Below are positions 38,291-48,036 of a stretch of 64,000 nt of DNA, piece by piece. The DNA is from Salana multivorans (lineage in GTDB: Bacteria; Actinomycetota; Actinomycetes; Actinomycetales; Beutenbergiaceae), in contig NZ_RKHQ01000001.1 of NCBI RefSeq assembly GCF_003751805.1, forward strand, positions 186,001-250,000. Reading direction: 5' to 3'. Made by a program: the position numbers and the translations under genes. Each line of letters opens with the position of its first letter. The stretch's first letter is position 1. Below the pieces are notes generated by a model. That model saw only the letters and a program-made list of their open reading frames with translations. It did not search any database and was not told the DNA's origin.

Positions 38291-39058
38291 ATGGTAGGAA
38301 ACCCCGTGCGTCCCGCGTCGTCGCCCGCCCCCGCGACCGGCGACGAGCAGGTCACCCGTGTGCTCGTCGTCGAGGACTCCCCCGAGATCGCCACCCAGGT
38401 CTCGCGGCGGTTCGCGGCCGAGGGCTGGGAGGTCGAGGTCGCGACCGACGGGCCCGGCGGTGTCGCCGCGGCGCGCAGCTTCGCGCCCCACGTCATCGTG
38501 CTCGACGTCATGCTGCCCGGGTTCGACGGCCTCGAGGTGTGCCGACGGATCCAGGCCGACGACCCGCGCGCGATCCCGATCCTCATGCTGACCGCGCGCG
38601 ACGACGAGACCGACCTGCTCGTCGGCCTCGGGGTCGGCGCGGACGACTACATGACGAAGCCGTTCTCCATGCGCGAGCTCGTCGCCCGGGTCAAGGCGCT
38701 GCTGCGCCGGCACGAGCGGACCTCCCGCGTGGCGGTCGCCGACGTCGCGACGCCGGCCGGCCCTCCCCCGATCGAGCTGGGCGACCTCGTCATCGACCGC
38801 GCGCAGCGCCGCGTGAGCCGCGGCGGCACCGAGGCGCACCTGACGCCGACCGAGTTCGACCTGCTCGTCTGCCTCGCCCGCTCCCCGCGCACCGTGCTCA
38901 CCCGCGAGCGCCTGCTCGAGGAGGTCTGGGACTGGATCGACGCGAGCGGCACCCGGACGGTCGACTCCCACATCAAGGCGCTGCGGCGCAAGCTCGGGTC
39001 GGACCTCATCCGCACGGTCCACGGGGTCGGGTACTCGCTCGAGCCGCCCGAGGAGTGA
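38291..39058 (+). CDS. Two-component response regulator, OmpR/PhoB type
   Basis: This 255-residue protein has an N-terminal receiver domain with the acidic pair in VVEDS, phosphoacceptor Asp72 in LDVMLPGFDG and the conserved Thr and Lys (MLTARDD, YMTKPF). A winged-helix DNA-binding domain fills residues about 150-255 (TPTEFDLLVCLARSPRTVLTRERLLEEVW, GTRTVDSHIKALRRKLG). It is preceded by a roughly 20-residue N-terminal extension. It lies 16 bp before its cognate kinase gene and is divergent from the M23 peptidase gene, a possible target. CACCCT 6 bp before the ATG may be a leaderless promoter. Confidence 0.95.
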   Translation: MVGNPVRPASSPAPATGDEQVTRVLVVEDSPEIATQVSRRFAAEGWEVEVATDGPGGVAAARSFAPHVIVLDVMLPGFDGLEVCRRIQADDPRAIPILMLTARDDETDLLVGLGVGADDYMTKPFSMRELVARVKALLRRHERTSRVAVADVATPAGPPPIELGDLVIDRAQRRVSRGGTEAHLTPTEFDLLVCLARSPRTVLTRERLLEEVWDWIDASGTRTVDSHIKALRRKLGSDLIRTVHGVGYSLEPPEE

Positions 39059-39074
39059 GCCGGCAGGTGCGCTC

Positions 39075-40178
39075 ATGAGCCGCAGGGGCGAACCCGCCCG
39101 CCACGCCCGCGTGACGCCGTCGGCGACGCTGCGCTACGCCGTCGACGTCCGCCCGCTCGATCGCCTCACGACGATCCGGACGAAGCTCGGCGTCCTCGTC
39201 CTCGCGTCCGTGACGGTCTCCTCGATCCTCGTCTGGGCCGGGCGCAGCTACAACGGCCGCTGGTACATGACGTTCCCGGTCGCCATCCTCCTCTCGCTCC
39301 TCGTGACCCAGGTCCTGGCCCGCGGCATGACGTCGCCGCTGCGCGAGATGACGGCCGCGGCCCGCGCGATGTCGGCCGGCGACTACTCGATCCGCGTCCG
39401 CACGACGAGCCGCGACGAGGTCGGTCAGCTCGGGCACGCGTTCAACGCCATGGCCGCCGACCTCGCGCAGCTCGCCGAGGCGCAGCGGGCCATCGTCGCG
39501 AACGTGTCGCACGAGCTGCGCACCCCGATCGCCGCGCTGCGGGCCCAGCTCGAGAACATGGTCGACGGCGTCACCGAGCCCGACGAGGAGGCGCTGGAGG
39601 CCGCCCTCGCGCAGACCGAGCGGCTCACCCGCCTCGTCACCTACCTCCTGGACCTGTCCCGGCTCGAGGCCGGCGCAGCCGGCCTGCACCTGCAGCGGGT
39701 GCGGCTGCGCGACGTCGTCGAGGAGGTCGTCGCGGCGGCCGCGCACGCGGCGCGGGCGAGCGGACGGACGGTCGAGTGGGTGGTGGACGTGCCGGAGGAC
39801 CTCGACGCGACGCTCGACACCGAGCGCATCCACCAGGTGCTGCTCAACCTGCTCTCCAACGCCTCGCGCCACTCACCCGAGGGCGGGACGGTCCGCGTCG
39901 TCGGCCGCGGGGGCCAGCACGGCGGCGTGGTGCTCGACGTGGTCGACGACGGGCCGGGCATCCCGCAGCACGAGCGCGACCGCATCTTCGAGCGCTTCGA
40001 GCGCGGCACGGGGGCGCCGAACGCCGCCGGCCGCTCGACCGGCGGCACCGGCCTCGGGCTCGCCATCGCGCGCTGGGCCGCCGGCCTGCACGGGGGCTCG
40101 CTCGCCGCGATCGACCCGGGCGAGCGCGACGGCGCGACGCTCCGTCTCACGCTCCCCGACCAGCCGCCGACCCCCTGA
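39075..40178 (+). CDS. Two-component sensor histidine kinase
   Basis: This 367-residue kinase has two membrane helices (about residues 36-56 and 65-83) separated by a loop of only around nine residues, so it has no real extracytoplasmic sensor domain and may sense within the membrane. A HAMP domain follows (84-136), then HisKA with phosphoacceptor His146 in VSHELRTPIAAL and the HATPase_c domain with the N box LLNLLSNASRHSPEGG, G1 DDGPGIP and G2 GGTGLGLAIA. It is paired with the regulator upstream. Ligand unknown. Confidence 0.95.
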   Translation: MSRRGEPARHARVTPSATLRYAVDVRPLDRLTTIRTKLGVLVLASVTVSSILVWAGRSYNGRWYMTFPVAILLSLLVTQVLARGMTSPLREMTAAARAMSAGDYSIRVRTTSRDEVGQLGHAFNAMAADLAQLAEAQRAIVANVSHELRTPIAALRAQLENMVDGVTEPDEEALEAALAQTERLTRLVTYLLDLSRLEAGAAGLHLQRVRLRDVVEEVVAAAAHAARASGRTVEWVVDVPEDLDATLDTERIHQVLLNLLSNASRHSPEGGTVRVVGRGGQHGGVVLDVVDDGPGIPQHERDRIFERFERGTGAPNAAGRSTGGTGLGLAIARWAAGLHGGSLAAIDPGERDGATLRLTLPDQPPTP

Positions 40179-40202
40179 CCCGCGTCGGCGGGCGCCCGGC
40201 CG

Positions 40203-40988
40203 TCAGTCCGCCCAGCCGAGCGCGCGGGCGGCGACGTCGAACGCGCGGGACGGGAAGTCCTCCCACCCCGGCTCCAGCTCCTCGCGCGCGAGGACGAGCA
40301 GTCCCCGTGCGCACGCCTCGACCTCGCCGTCGAGCAGGTCGCCGATCCGCGCGGCCACCCGCGGCAGGGCCGTCTCGATCCGGCGCAGCGGGTCGAACGG
40401 GTTGCGCGGGAGGTCCGGCGCGAGACGCTGGCGCAGCGCCTCGCACAGCGGCGTCAGCGCGTACGTGCGCACGAGCGCGCCGCCGACGATCCGCTCGCCG
40501 CGCCGGATCCGGCCGACGCCGATCACCAGCTTGACCAGGAACAGCCCAATCTGGTCGCGGGGGTCCGGGAGGGCTGGCGGCGGCTGGGTGACCACGTCAC
40601 CGCCGTCGAGCAGCACCTCCCGGTCGGGGTCGCGGACGACCCAGGCCGGCCCCGCGCCGAACTCGGCCACGAGCCCGTCCTCGTACAGGGCGACGCCGCC
40701 GTTCTCCCCCTCGCGCGCCGTCAGCACGATCCGGTCCCGCTCGGGCAGGAAGGCCCACGTCCGGGCGAGGTCCGCGGCCGCCTCCGGCGCGAGGAAGACG
40801 TTGAAGTCGAGGTCGGACCACGCGTCCCGGCGGTGGGCGGCCGCGCGCGTCGTCGAGCCGAACACCAGCAGGCTCGTCACGCCCGGCGTGCTCGCGCACG
40901 CCTCGCGCAGCGCCGCGATGCGAGGTTCCAGGTCGCGCACCCCTGGAGCCGTGCCGGACCCGCCGCCCGGTCCACCGTGATCGCTCAT
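40203..40988 (-). CDS. Nucleotidyltransferase-fold protein
   Basis: This 261-residue protein has the polymerase-beta-like nucleotidyltransferase signature GSTTRAAAHRRDAWSDLDFNVF, with the DLD metal-binding acids. The start at the ATG at 40988 precedes a Gly-rich stretch. Its C-terminal half is helical (RRIETALPRVAARIGDLLDGE). Members of this fold include aminoglycoside adenylyltransferases and MNT-type antitoxins; the overall length resembles the single-protein resistance-like group. Partner, substrate and resistance are unknown. It is convergent with the histidine kinase gene. Confidence 0.75.
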   Translation of the reverse strand: MSDHGGPGGGSGTAPGVRDLEPRIAALREACASTPGVTSLLVFGSTTRAAAHRRDAWSDLDFNVFLAPEAAADLARTWAFLPERDRIVLTAREGENGGVALYEDGLVAEFGAGPAWVVRDPDREVLLDGGDVVTQPPPALPDPRDQIGLFLVKLVIGVGRIRRGERIVGGALVRTYALTPLCEALRQRLAPDLPRNPFDPLRRIETALPRVAARIGDLLDGEVEACARGLLVLAREELEPGWEDFPSRAFDVAARALGWAD

Positions 40989-41302
40989 CGTCCATCCTCC
41001 GCCGCACACGACCGTCCCCGTCGGACGACCTCCTCGACGCGATTCAACCAGGGGCGGGCAGGCCGCATCGCGGACAGGTGCACCGGCGTCACACCGGCCG
41101 ATCCTCCCCCGGGACGCGGGAGTCGTGACCTTCGTTGCCGGCCCCACACCGGCGACACACCCCCTCTTGTTCGGCGCTTTGCCATGCGATGGTGAGCGAC
41201 CTGACGGGGCGTCGAAACGCCGGTCCCCGGCGGTCTCTGCACCGGGACGTTGGGCCTAGGCTGGAACGGCTCAGGCAGACGATGGCGATGGAGTGAGCGA
41301 GC
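40989..41302. other. 314-bp divergent intergenic region before kgd
   Basis: No gene is supported. The region lies between the nucleotidyltransferase start and the kgd start and must contain both promoters. A TAGGCT hexamer at 41257-41262 is the only clear candidate; I see no strong operator palindrome. Confidence 0.5.
41257..41262 (+). promoter_or_regulatory. Putative -10 element of kgd
   Basis: TAGGCT on the plus strand, 40 bp before the GTG start of kgd, leaving room for a short untranslated leader. No clear -35 box. Confidence 0.4.
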
Positions 41303-44300
41303 GTGGAGCACGATTCTCAGGGGTCAGCCCGAACGACGGCGTTCGGTGCGAACGAGTGGCTCATCGACGAGATGCGCGAGCAGTGGCTCGCCGATCCCGC
41401 CTCCGTGACGTCCGAGTGGCAGGCCTTCTTCGCCGGCTCCCCGGCCCCGGACGAGACCCCCGCGTCGGGAGGGGCCGCGACCCCGGCACCCGCGTCGTCG
41501 GCGCCCGCACGTCCGGCGCCAGCGGCGCGTCCGGCGCCCGCACCCGCCGCCGCCCCGGCACCGACCCCCGCGCCCCGCGCCGTCCCCACCTCGCCGCACG
41601 CTGACCCGCGCGGCCAGCTCGCCCCCCAGGACAACGTGCGCGCCGACCTTCCGCCCGCGGTCCCGCAGCCCGCGACGGCGGTCTACGTCGGTGAGGTCGC
41701 GACGCAGCGCGGCGTCGCCCTTCCCGACGCCGGGACCACGAAGCTGCGCGGTCCGGCCGCCCGCGTCGTCCAGAACATGGAGACCTCGCTCGGCGTACCG
41801 ACCGCCACGAGCGTGCGCGCGGTGCCGGCGAAGCTGCTGTGGGACAACCGGATCGTCATCAACAACCACCTCGCCCGCACCCGCGGCGGGAAGGTCTCGT
41901 TCACGCACCTCATCGGGTACGCGGTCGTCGAGGCGCTCACCGAGATGCCGGAGATGAACGCGCGCTACGCGGAGGTCGACGGCAAGCCGGCCGTCGACCG
42001 GCCCGAGCACGTCGGCTTCGGCCTCGCGATCGACCTGGCGAAGCCGGACGGCACCCGCCAGCTCCTCGTCCCGTCGATCAAGAACGCCGAGACGCTCGAC
42101 TTCCAGCAGTTCTGGGCCTCCTACGAGGACCTGGTGAAGAAGGCGCGCGGCGGCAAGCTCGGTGCCGACGACTTCGCCGGGACGACGATCTCCCTCACCA
42201 ACCCCGGCACGATCGGCACGGTGCACTCCGTCCCGCGCCTCATGCAGGGGCAGGGGACGATCATCGGCGTCGGCGCGATGGACTACCCGGCCGAGTTCCA
42301 GGGCGCCTCGCCCGAGACGCTCGCCAACCTCGGCATCTCCAAGGTGCTGACGCTCACCTCGACCTACGACCACCGGATCATCCAGGGCGCGCAGTCGGGC
42401 GACTTCCTGCGGATCATCCACACCAAGCTCATCGGCGAGGACGGCTTCTACGACCGCGTCTTCGCCGCGCTGCGCGTGCCGTACGAGCCGGTGCGCTGGC
42501 AGACCGACATCGTCGAGGACGCCGCCACCGCGCTCGGCAAGCCCGCCCGGATCGCCGAGCTGATCCACGCCTACCGCTCGCGCGGCCACCTCATGGCGGA
42601 CACCGACCCGCTCGCCTACCGCCAGCGCCGCCATCCGGACCTCGACGTCGCGAACCACGCGCTGTCGCTGTGGGACCTGGACCGCACGTTCCCCACCGGC
42701 GGCTTCGGCGGCAAGCCGCAGGCGACGCTGCGCGACATCCTCGCCCGGCTGCGCGACGCGTACTGCCGGACCATCGGCTCGGAGTACATGCACCTGCACG
42801 ACCCGGCGCAGCGCCGCTGGCTCCAGCAGAAGATCGAGGGCGGCTGGCCGCGCCCGACCCGGGAGCAGATCGGCCGGGTGCTGCACAAGCTCAACCAGGC
42901 CGAGGCGTTCGAGACGTTCCTGCAGACGAAGTTCGTCGGGCAGAAGCGGTTCAGCCTCGAGGGCGGGGAGTCCGTCATCCCGCTGCTGGACACGCTCCTC
43001 GGCGCCGCGGCCGACGCGGGGCTCGAGGGCGTCGGGATCGGCATGGCCCACCGCGGCCGGCTGAACGTGCTCGCCAACATCGCCGGCAAGTCCTACGGCC
43101 AGATCTTCAACGAGTTCGAGGGCAACGTCGACCCCAAGACCGTCCAGGGCTCGGGCGACGTGAAGTACCACCTCGGGACGGTCGGCACCTACACGGGCGT
43201 CGACGGCAACACGACGCAGGTCTACCTCGCCGCCAACCCCTCCCACCTCGAGGCGGTCGACGGCGTGCTCGAGGGCATCGTGCGCGCCAAGCAGGACCGG
43301 ATCGACCTCGGCGGCGACGGCTTCTCCTGGCTTCCGGTGCTCATCCACGGCGACTCGGCCTTCGCCGGCCAGGGCGTCGTGACGGAGACACTCAACCTGT
43401 CCCAGCTGCGCGGCTACCGCACGGGCGGCACGGTCCACATCATCATCAACAACCAGGTCGGGTTCACCACGGGCTCCTCCAGCTCGCGCTCGACGCTCTA
43501 CCCAACTGACGTCGCCAAGGGCCTGCAGATCCCGGTCTTCCACGTCAACGGCGACGACCCCGAGGCCGTCGCGCAGGTGGCGCAGCTCGCGTTCGAGTTC
43601 CGCGAGGAGTTCCACAAGGACGTCGTGATCGACCTCGTCTGCTACCGCCGCCGCGGGCACAACGAGGGCGACGACCCGTCGATGACGCAGCCCGTCATGT
43701 ACTCGCTCATCGAGGGCAAGGAGTCGGTCCGCACGATCTACACCTCCTCCCTCATCGGTCGCGGCGACCTCACCGCCGAGGAGGCCGAGCAGGCCCTCGC
43801 CGACTACCAGGCGGAGCTCGAGCGCGCCTTCCGCGAGACCAAGGAGGGCCGGCAGACCCCGCGGGAGGAGTCGAACGCCGGCCTCGAGGTCCCCGAGTCC
43901 CAGCGCGAGGACGCCGGCACGATGGTCGGCTGGACGACGGCCGTCCCCGCGTCCGTCGTCGCGCGGATCGGCGACGCGCACCTGGCGCCGCCCGAGGGCT
44001 TCGAGGTCCACCCGAAGCTGCGTCAGCTCCTCGACCGCCGCGCGACGGCGTCGCGCGAGGGCGGCATCGACTGGGGCTTCGGCGAGCTCATCGCGTTCGG
44101 CTCCCTCCTGCTCGAGGGCACGCCGGTCCGGCTCACCGGCCAGGACTCGCGCCGCGGCACGTTCGTCCAGCGTCACTCGGTGCTCCACGACCACCGCACG
44201 GGCGCCGAGTGGACGCCGCTGTGGTACCTCTCCCAGGACCAGGGCAAGTTCTGGGTCTACGACTCCTCCCTGTCGGAGTTCGCCGCGCTCGGCTTCGAGT

Positions 44301-45091
44301 ACGGCTACTCCGTCGAGCGGCCGGACGCGCTCGTCCTGTGGGAGGCGCAGTTCGGCGACTTCGTCAACGGCGCCCAGACCATCGTCGACGAGTTCATCTC
44401 CTCGGCCGAGCAGAAGTGGGGCCAGCGCTCGTCGGTCGTCATGCTGCTCCCGCACGGGTACGAGCACCAGGGCCCCGACCACACCTCGGGCCGGATCGAG
44501 CGCTTCCTCCAGCTGTGCGCCGAGGACAACATGATCGTGGCCCAGCCCTCGACGCCCGCGAACTACTTCCACCTGCTGCGCCGTCAGGCCTACGCCCGCC
44601 CGCGCAAGCCGCTCGTCGTCTTCACGCCGAAGCAGCTCCTGCGCCTGCGGGCCGCGACCTCCTCGGTCGAGGACTTCACGACGGGAACGTTCAAGGGCGC
44701 GATCGGCGACACGGTCGACCCGAGCGGCGTCGACCGCGTGCTCATCTGCTCCGGCCGGGTCTACTACGACCTGCTGGCCGCGCGCACGAAGGGCGAGCAC
44801 GGTGCCGACGAGCGGACCGCCATCGTGCGTCTCGAGCAGCTCTACCCGCTGCCGGAGGAGGAGTTCCGGGCGGTGCTCGCGCCGTACCAGGGCGCCGAGC
44901 TCATCTGGGTCCAGGACGAGCCGGCCAACCAGGGCCCGTGGCTCTACCTGGCCGGGATCACCGCCCGCAAGCTCGACGGCGTGCCGATCCGGCGGGTCTC
45001 CCGTCCGTCGTCGGCCGCCCCCTCGACCGGATCGGCCAAGGTCAGCACCGCCGAGCAGCAGGACATCATCCGCGAGGCGTTCGCCCGCTAG
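41303..45091 (+). CDS. kgd: Multifunctional 2-oxoglutarate decarboxylase/dehydrogenase with E2-like domain
   Basis: This 1262-residue enzyme of the TCA cycle is the actinobacterial fusion of an E2-like succinyltransferase domain and a thiamine-diphosphate E1 decarboxylase. N-terminal residues 1-48 ([20 protein letters not shown]) resemble the E1-contact segment; an Ala/Pro-rich linker (about 49-110) replaces a lipoyl domain; the E2-like core spans about 115-380 with [18 protein letters not shown]; the E1 part spans 420-1262 with [29 protein letters not shown] near residue 682 and [11 protein letters not shown] separate lipoylated E2 and GarA-type regulation would be expected elsewhere. Start is GTG. 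It is followed by a perfect terminator hairpin. Confidence 0.97.
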   Translation: MEHDSQGSARTTAFGANEWLIDEMREQWLADPASVTSEWQAFFAGSPAPDETPASGGAATPAPASSAPARPAPAARPAPAPAAAPAPTPAPRAVPTSPHADPRGQLAPQDNVRADLPPAVPQPATAVYVGEVATQRGVALPDAGTTKLRGPAARVVQNMETSLGVPTATSVRAVPAKLLWDNRIVINNHLARTRGGKVSFTHLIGYAVVEALTEMPEMNARYAEVDGKPAVDRPEHVGFGLAIDLAKPDGTRQLLVPSIKNAETLDFQQFWASYEDLVKKARGGKLGADDFAGTTISLTNPGTIGTVHSVPRLMQGQGTIIGVGAMDYPAEFQGASPETLANLGISKVLTLTSTYDHRIIQGAQSGDFLRIIHTKLIGEDGFYDRVFAALRVPYEPVRWQTDIVEDAATALGKPARIAELIHAYRSRGHLMADTDPLAYRQRRHPDLDVANHALSLWDLDRTFPTGGFGGKPQATLRDILARLRDAYCRTIGSEYMHLHDPAQRRWLQQKIEGGWPRPTREQIGRVLHKLNQAEAFETFLQTKFVGQKRFSLEGGESVIPLLDTLLGAAADAGLEGVGIGMAHRGRLNVLANIAGKSYGQIFNEFEGNVDPKTVQGSGDVKYHLGTVGTYTGVDGNTTQVYLAANPSHLEAVDGVLEGIVRAKQDRIDLGGDGFSWLPVLIHGDSAFAGQGVVTETLNLSQLRGYRTGGTVHIIINNQVGFTTGSSSSRSTLYPTDVAKGLQIPVFHVNGDDPEAVAQVAQLAFEFREEFHKDVVIDLVCYRRRGHNEGDDPSMTQPVMYSLIEGKESVRTIYTSSLIGRGDLTAEEAEQALADYQAELERAFRETKEGRQTPREESNAGLEVPESQREDAGTMVGWTTAVPASVVARIGDAHLAPPEGFEVHPKLRQLLDRRATASREGGIDWGFGELIAFGSLLLEGTPVRLTGQDSRRGTFVQRHSVLHDHRTGAEWTPLWYLSQDQGKFWVYDSSLSEFAALGFEYGYSVERPDALVLWEAQFGDFVNGAQTIVDEFISSAEQKWGQRSSVVMLLPHGYEHQGPDHTSGRIERFLQLCAEDNMIVAQPSTPANYFHLLRRQAYARPRKPLVVFTPKQLLRLRAATSSVEDFTTGTFKGAIGDTVDPSGVDRVLICSGRVYYDLLAARTKGEHGADERTAIVRLEQLYPLPEEEFRAVLAPYQGAELIWVQDEPANQGPWLYLAGITARKLDGVPIRRVSRPSSAAPSTGSAKVSTAEQQDIIREAFAR

Positions 45092-45120
45092 CCGACGACG
45101 CCCGGACCAGCCGGACACGG

Positions 45121-45166
45121 GACGACCCCCGTCGCGCAGCCACCCGGCTGCGCGACGGGGGTCGTC
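45121..45166 (+). terminator. Perfect 21-bp stem terminator of kgd
   Basis: A fully complementary 21-bp stem with a four-base ACCC loop begins 30 bp after the kgd stop. No T-tract follows. It separates kgd from cstA. Confidence 0.85.
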
Positions 45167-45211
45167 CCGCGCGGGTGCCTTTGGTCCCACACCCACCGCG
45201 TCCGCACCTCC

Positions 45212-45217
45212 TACGGT
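45212..45217 (+). promoter_or_regulatory. Putative -10 element of cstA
   Basis: TACGGT, a TANNNT match, 53 bp before the cstA ATG and 45 bp after the kgd terminator. It gives a short leader carrying the palindrome below. Confidence 0.45.
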
Positions 45218-45227
45218 GTGGGGACGT

Positions 45228-45243
45228 GCCACGTCGACGTGGC
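45228..45243. promoter_or_regulatory. 16-bp perfect palindrome in the cstA leader
   Basis: The sequence GCCACGTCGACGTGGC is a perfect inverted repeat with no spacer and starts 11 bp downstream of the putative -10. It could be an operator for a dimeric regulator or a small RNA hairpin. No identified regulator is linked to it. Confidence 0.5.
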
Positions 45244-45270
45244 GCGTCCGCCCGCCACCTCGGAGCTGAG

Positions 45271-47625
45271 ATGACCGCAACGCAGGAACTCCCCACGTAC
45301 ACGCCGGAGGAGGAGGCGGACGTCATCCGCAACTCCCGCGGCACCCCGGTCGGCGCACGCGAGCATCGCCGATGGACGCCGCTGCGCATCGCGATCTGGG
45401 TCGCGATCGCCCTGGCGGGCGGCGTCGGCTGGACGATGCTCGCGATCATCCGCGGCGAGCACGTCAACACGGTCTGGTTCGTCGTCGCCGCGATCTGCAC
45501 GTACGCGATCGCCTACCGGTTCTACGCGCTCTACATCCAGAAGCGGATCATGCGCCCGGACGACCGTCGGGCGACGCCGGCCGAGCGGATCAACAACGGC
45601 CGCGACTTCGACCCGACGGACCGCCGCGTCCTGTACGGCCACCACTTCGCCGCGATCGCCGGCGCCGGACCGCTGGTCGGACCGATCCTCGCGGCCCAGA
45701 TGGGCTACCTGCCCGGGACGCTGTGGATCATCCTCGGCGTCGTCGTGGCCGGCGGCGTCCAGGACATGCTCGTGCTGTTCTACTCGATGCGCCGCGGCGG
45801 CCGCTCGCTCGGCCAGATGGCCAAGGACGAGATGGGGCGGTTCGGCGGCACGGTGGCCATCGTCGTCGTCTTCGTCATGCTCATGATCGTGCTCGCGGTG
45901 CTCGCGCTCGTCTGCGTCAACGCGCTCGCCGAGAGCCCGTGGGGCGTCTTCTCCGTCGGCATGACGATCCCGATCGCGCTCCTCATGGGGCTCTACCTGC
46001 GCTTCCTGCGCCCCGGCAAGGTCACCGAGGTCTCGATCATCGGCTTCCTCGCCCTCATCGCCGCGATCATCGGCGGTCGCTACGTCGCCGAGTCCTCCTG
46101 GGGGGACTTCCTCCACCTCACGCCGACGACGCTGGTCATCTGCATGGTGATCTACGGCTTCTTCGCCGCGGTGCTGCCCGTGTGGCTGCTCCTCACCCCG
46201 CGCGACTACCTGTCGACGTTCATGAAGGTCGGCACGATCGTCATCCTCGCGATCGGCATCATCGTCGCCCGCCCGCTCGCCCAGATGCCCGACTTCACGA
46301 AGTTCGCGTTCAACACCGACGGCCCGGTCTTCGCCGGCGCGCTGTTCCCCTTCCTGTTCATCACGATCGCCTGTGGCGCGCTCTCCGGCATGCACGCGAT
46401 GGTCGCCTCCGGCACCACCCCGAAGATGGTCCAGAAGGAGTCCCAGGTCCGGATGATCGGCTACGGCGGCATGCTCATGGAGAGCTTCGTCGCGATCATG
46501 GCGCTCGCCGCGGCCGTCTCGCTCAACCAGGGCGTCTACTTCTCGATGAACATGTCGAGCGCGTCGATCGCCACGACCGCCGGCGACTCCTACTCCGCCG
46601 ACGCCACGCCCGAGGAGAACGCGGCGGCGGCCGTCGGGAACCTCGACGTCAACCCGGACGGCCGGCTGGTCGAGGTCGAGTGGGAGACCGAGCGCGACGG
46701 CGAGACCGTCACGTTCACGGGCGCCGACGCGCTCGAAGCCGTGGCGCAGGACGTCGGCGAGCCGAGCATCGTCTCGCGGACCGGCGGGGCGCCCACGCTC
46801 GCCGTCGGCATGGCGAACATCCTCCACCGGGTGTTCGGCGGGACCGGGATGATGTCCTTCTGGTACCACTTCGCGATCATGTTCGAGGCGCTGTTCATCC
46901 TCTCGGCGGTCGACGCCGTGACCCGCGTCGCCCGGTTCCAGCTCGGCGACGCGATCGGGAACTTCGCCCCGAAGTTCCGCGACCCCTCCTGGCGGATCGG
47001 CGGCTGGCTCACGACGGCGGTCGTGGTCGCGTCCTGGGGCTCGCTGCTGCTCATGGGCGTGACCGACCCGAACGGCGGCATCCGGATGCTGTTCCCGCTG
47101 TTCGGCATCGCCAACCAGCTCATCGCAGCGTGCGCCCTCACCATCGTCACGGTCATGGTGGTGAAGAAGGGCTATCTCAAGTGGGTCTGGATCCCGCTCG
47201 TGCCGCTCGTCTGGGACACGGCGACGACGTTCACGGCGTCGTTCCAGAAGATCTTCTCCACGGACCTCAACCTCGGCTACTGGGCGCTGCACAACGCGAC
47301 CAAGGCGAAGATTGCGGCCGGCGGGCTGGACGACGTGGCCCTGGCCAACGCCCAGGCCACCGTCCGCAACACGGCCATCCAGGGGACGCTGTCGATCCTG
47401 TTCGTCGTGCTGGTCGCGTGCCTCATGGCGACGGCCGTCATCGTCGTGGTCAAGGCGATCCGGACGGGCGCAACGGGCGAGGACCACTCGAGCGAGGACC
47501 CGTTCGTCGAGTCCAACTTCTACGCCCCCGAGACGCTCACCTACACGACGCCCCTGGAGAAGAAGATCGAGGCCGAGCACGCCATCGTCGGCGATCCCCG
47601 GCTCATGGCGGGAGGCCACCACTGA
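45271..47625 (+). CDS. cstA: Carbon starvation protein CstA (peptide/pyruvate transporter family)
   Basis: This 784-residue integral membrane protein has more than 15 hydrophobic helices. CstA-family proteins were named for carbon-starvation induction in E. coli and are reported to take up peptides or pyruvate. The conserved core FAAIAGAGPLVGPILAAQMGYLPG and GGVQDMLVLFYSMRRGGRSLG is clear, as is GALSGMHAMVASGTTPKM. An acidic extra-membrane loop (about residues 445-515) sits between helices. The start ATG follows a short leader with a 16-bp palindrome. Its stop is overlapped by a YbdD-like gene, the usual partner of cstA. Confidence 0.93.
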   Translation: MTATQELPTYTPEEEADVIRNSRGTPVGAREHRRWTPLRIAIWVAIALAGGVGWTMLAIIRGEHVNTVWFVVAAICTYAIAYRFYALYIQKRIMRPDDRRATPAERINNGRDFDPTDRRVLYGHHFAAIAGAGPLVGPILAAQMGYLPGTLWIILGVVVAGGVQDMLVLFYSMRRGGRSLGQMAKDEMGRFGGTVAIVVVFVMLMIVLAVLALVCVNALAESPWGVFSVGMTIPIALLMGLYLRFLRPGKVTEVSIIGFLALIAAIIGGRYVAESSWGDFLHLTPTTLVICMVIYGFFAAVLPVWLLLTPRDYLSTFMKVGTIVILAIGIIVARPLAQMPDFTKFAFNTDGPVFAGALFPFLFITIACGALSGMHAMVASGTTPKMVQKESQVRMIGYGGMLMESFVAIMALAAAVSLNQGVYFSMNMSSASIATTAGDSYSADATPEENAAAAVGNLDVNPDGRLVEVEWETERDGETVTFTGADALEAVAQDVGEPSIVSRTGGAPTLAVGMANILHRVFGGTGMMSFWYHFAIMFEALFILSAVDAVTRVARFQLGDAIGNFAPKFRDPSWRIGGWLTTAVVVASWGSLLLMGVTDPNGGIRMLFPLFGIANQLIAACALTIVTVMVVKKGYLKWVWIPLVPLVWDTATTFTASFQKIFSTDLNLGYWALHNATKAKIAAGGLDDVALANAQATVRNTAIQGTLSILFVVLVACLMATAVIVVVKAIRTGATGEDHSSEDPFVESNFYAPETLTYTTPLEKKIEAEHAIVGDPRLMAGGHH

Positions 47626-47864
47626 GCACCGACCCGACCGCGGCCGCCGCGGGCGGCTCGCCGCGCCGCGTCCCGCGCACCCTCACCGGGGTGCGCGGGG
47701 CGTGGCGCGCGCTGCGGTGGTGGGTCAGGGGCGTGCTCGGGGCCTCGGCCTACGACACCTACGTCGCGCGGCACCGGATCGACCACCCCGACCACGCGCC
47801 GCTGTCCGAGCGGGAGTTCTGGCGTCGGCGGCAGGACGAGGCGACCCCGAAGGGGTGCTGCTGA
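47622..47864 (+). CDS. YbdD/YjiX-like (DUF466) small protein, probable CTG start
   Basis: The small conserved partner of CstA ends in LGASAYDTYVARHRIDHPDHAPLSEREFWRRRQDE...KGCC, the YbdD/DUF466 signature with a terminal CC. No ATG or GTG lies close to the ribosome-binding site: GGAGG at 47611-47615 is 6 bp before a CTG at 47622 that overlaps the cstA stop as CTGA. The next in-frame start, GTG at 47691, would leave 57 residues, shorter than most family members, while CTG gives 80. The N-terminal segment in between is Ala/Gly/Pro-rich. It is co-translated with cstA and may modulate the transporter. Confidence 0.75.
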   Translation: MSTDPTAAAAGGSPRRVPRTLTGVRGAWRALRWWVRGVLGASAYDTYVARHRIDHPDHAPLSEREFWRRRQDEATPKGCC

Positions 47865-48036
47865 CGCACGGTGGCCGGACGCCTGCGGCGTGCCGATCGG
47901 TGCGGGTCGACGCGGTCGACGGCACGTGCACGGGCGGGTGGCACGCGTGGGCGGTACGCGGGACGCGACGACGCCCCGGCCGTGCGGGACCCGCGCCGGC
48001 CGCGAACCGGCATCGCGCCCAGGGCACGGGCCCGGG

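Noticed and set aside
41324-45280. Antisense open frame of about 1,300 codons across kgd
   Set aside because: It is the reverse frame of kgd; composition is low-complexity Arg/Val/Asp/Leu and no start or domain is supported.
45211-47622. Antisense open frame over cstA
   Set aside because: His/Asp/Arg-rich translation typical of the complement of hydrophobic codons, not a protein.
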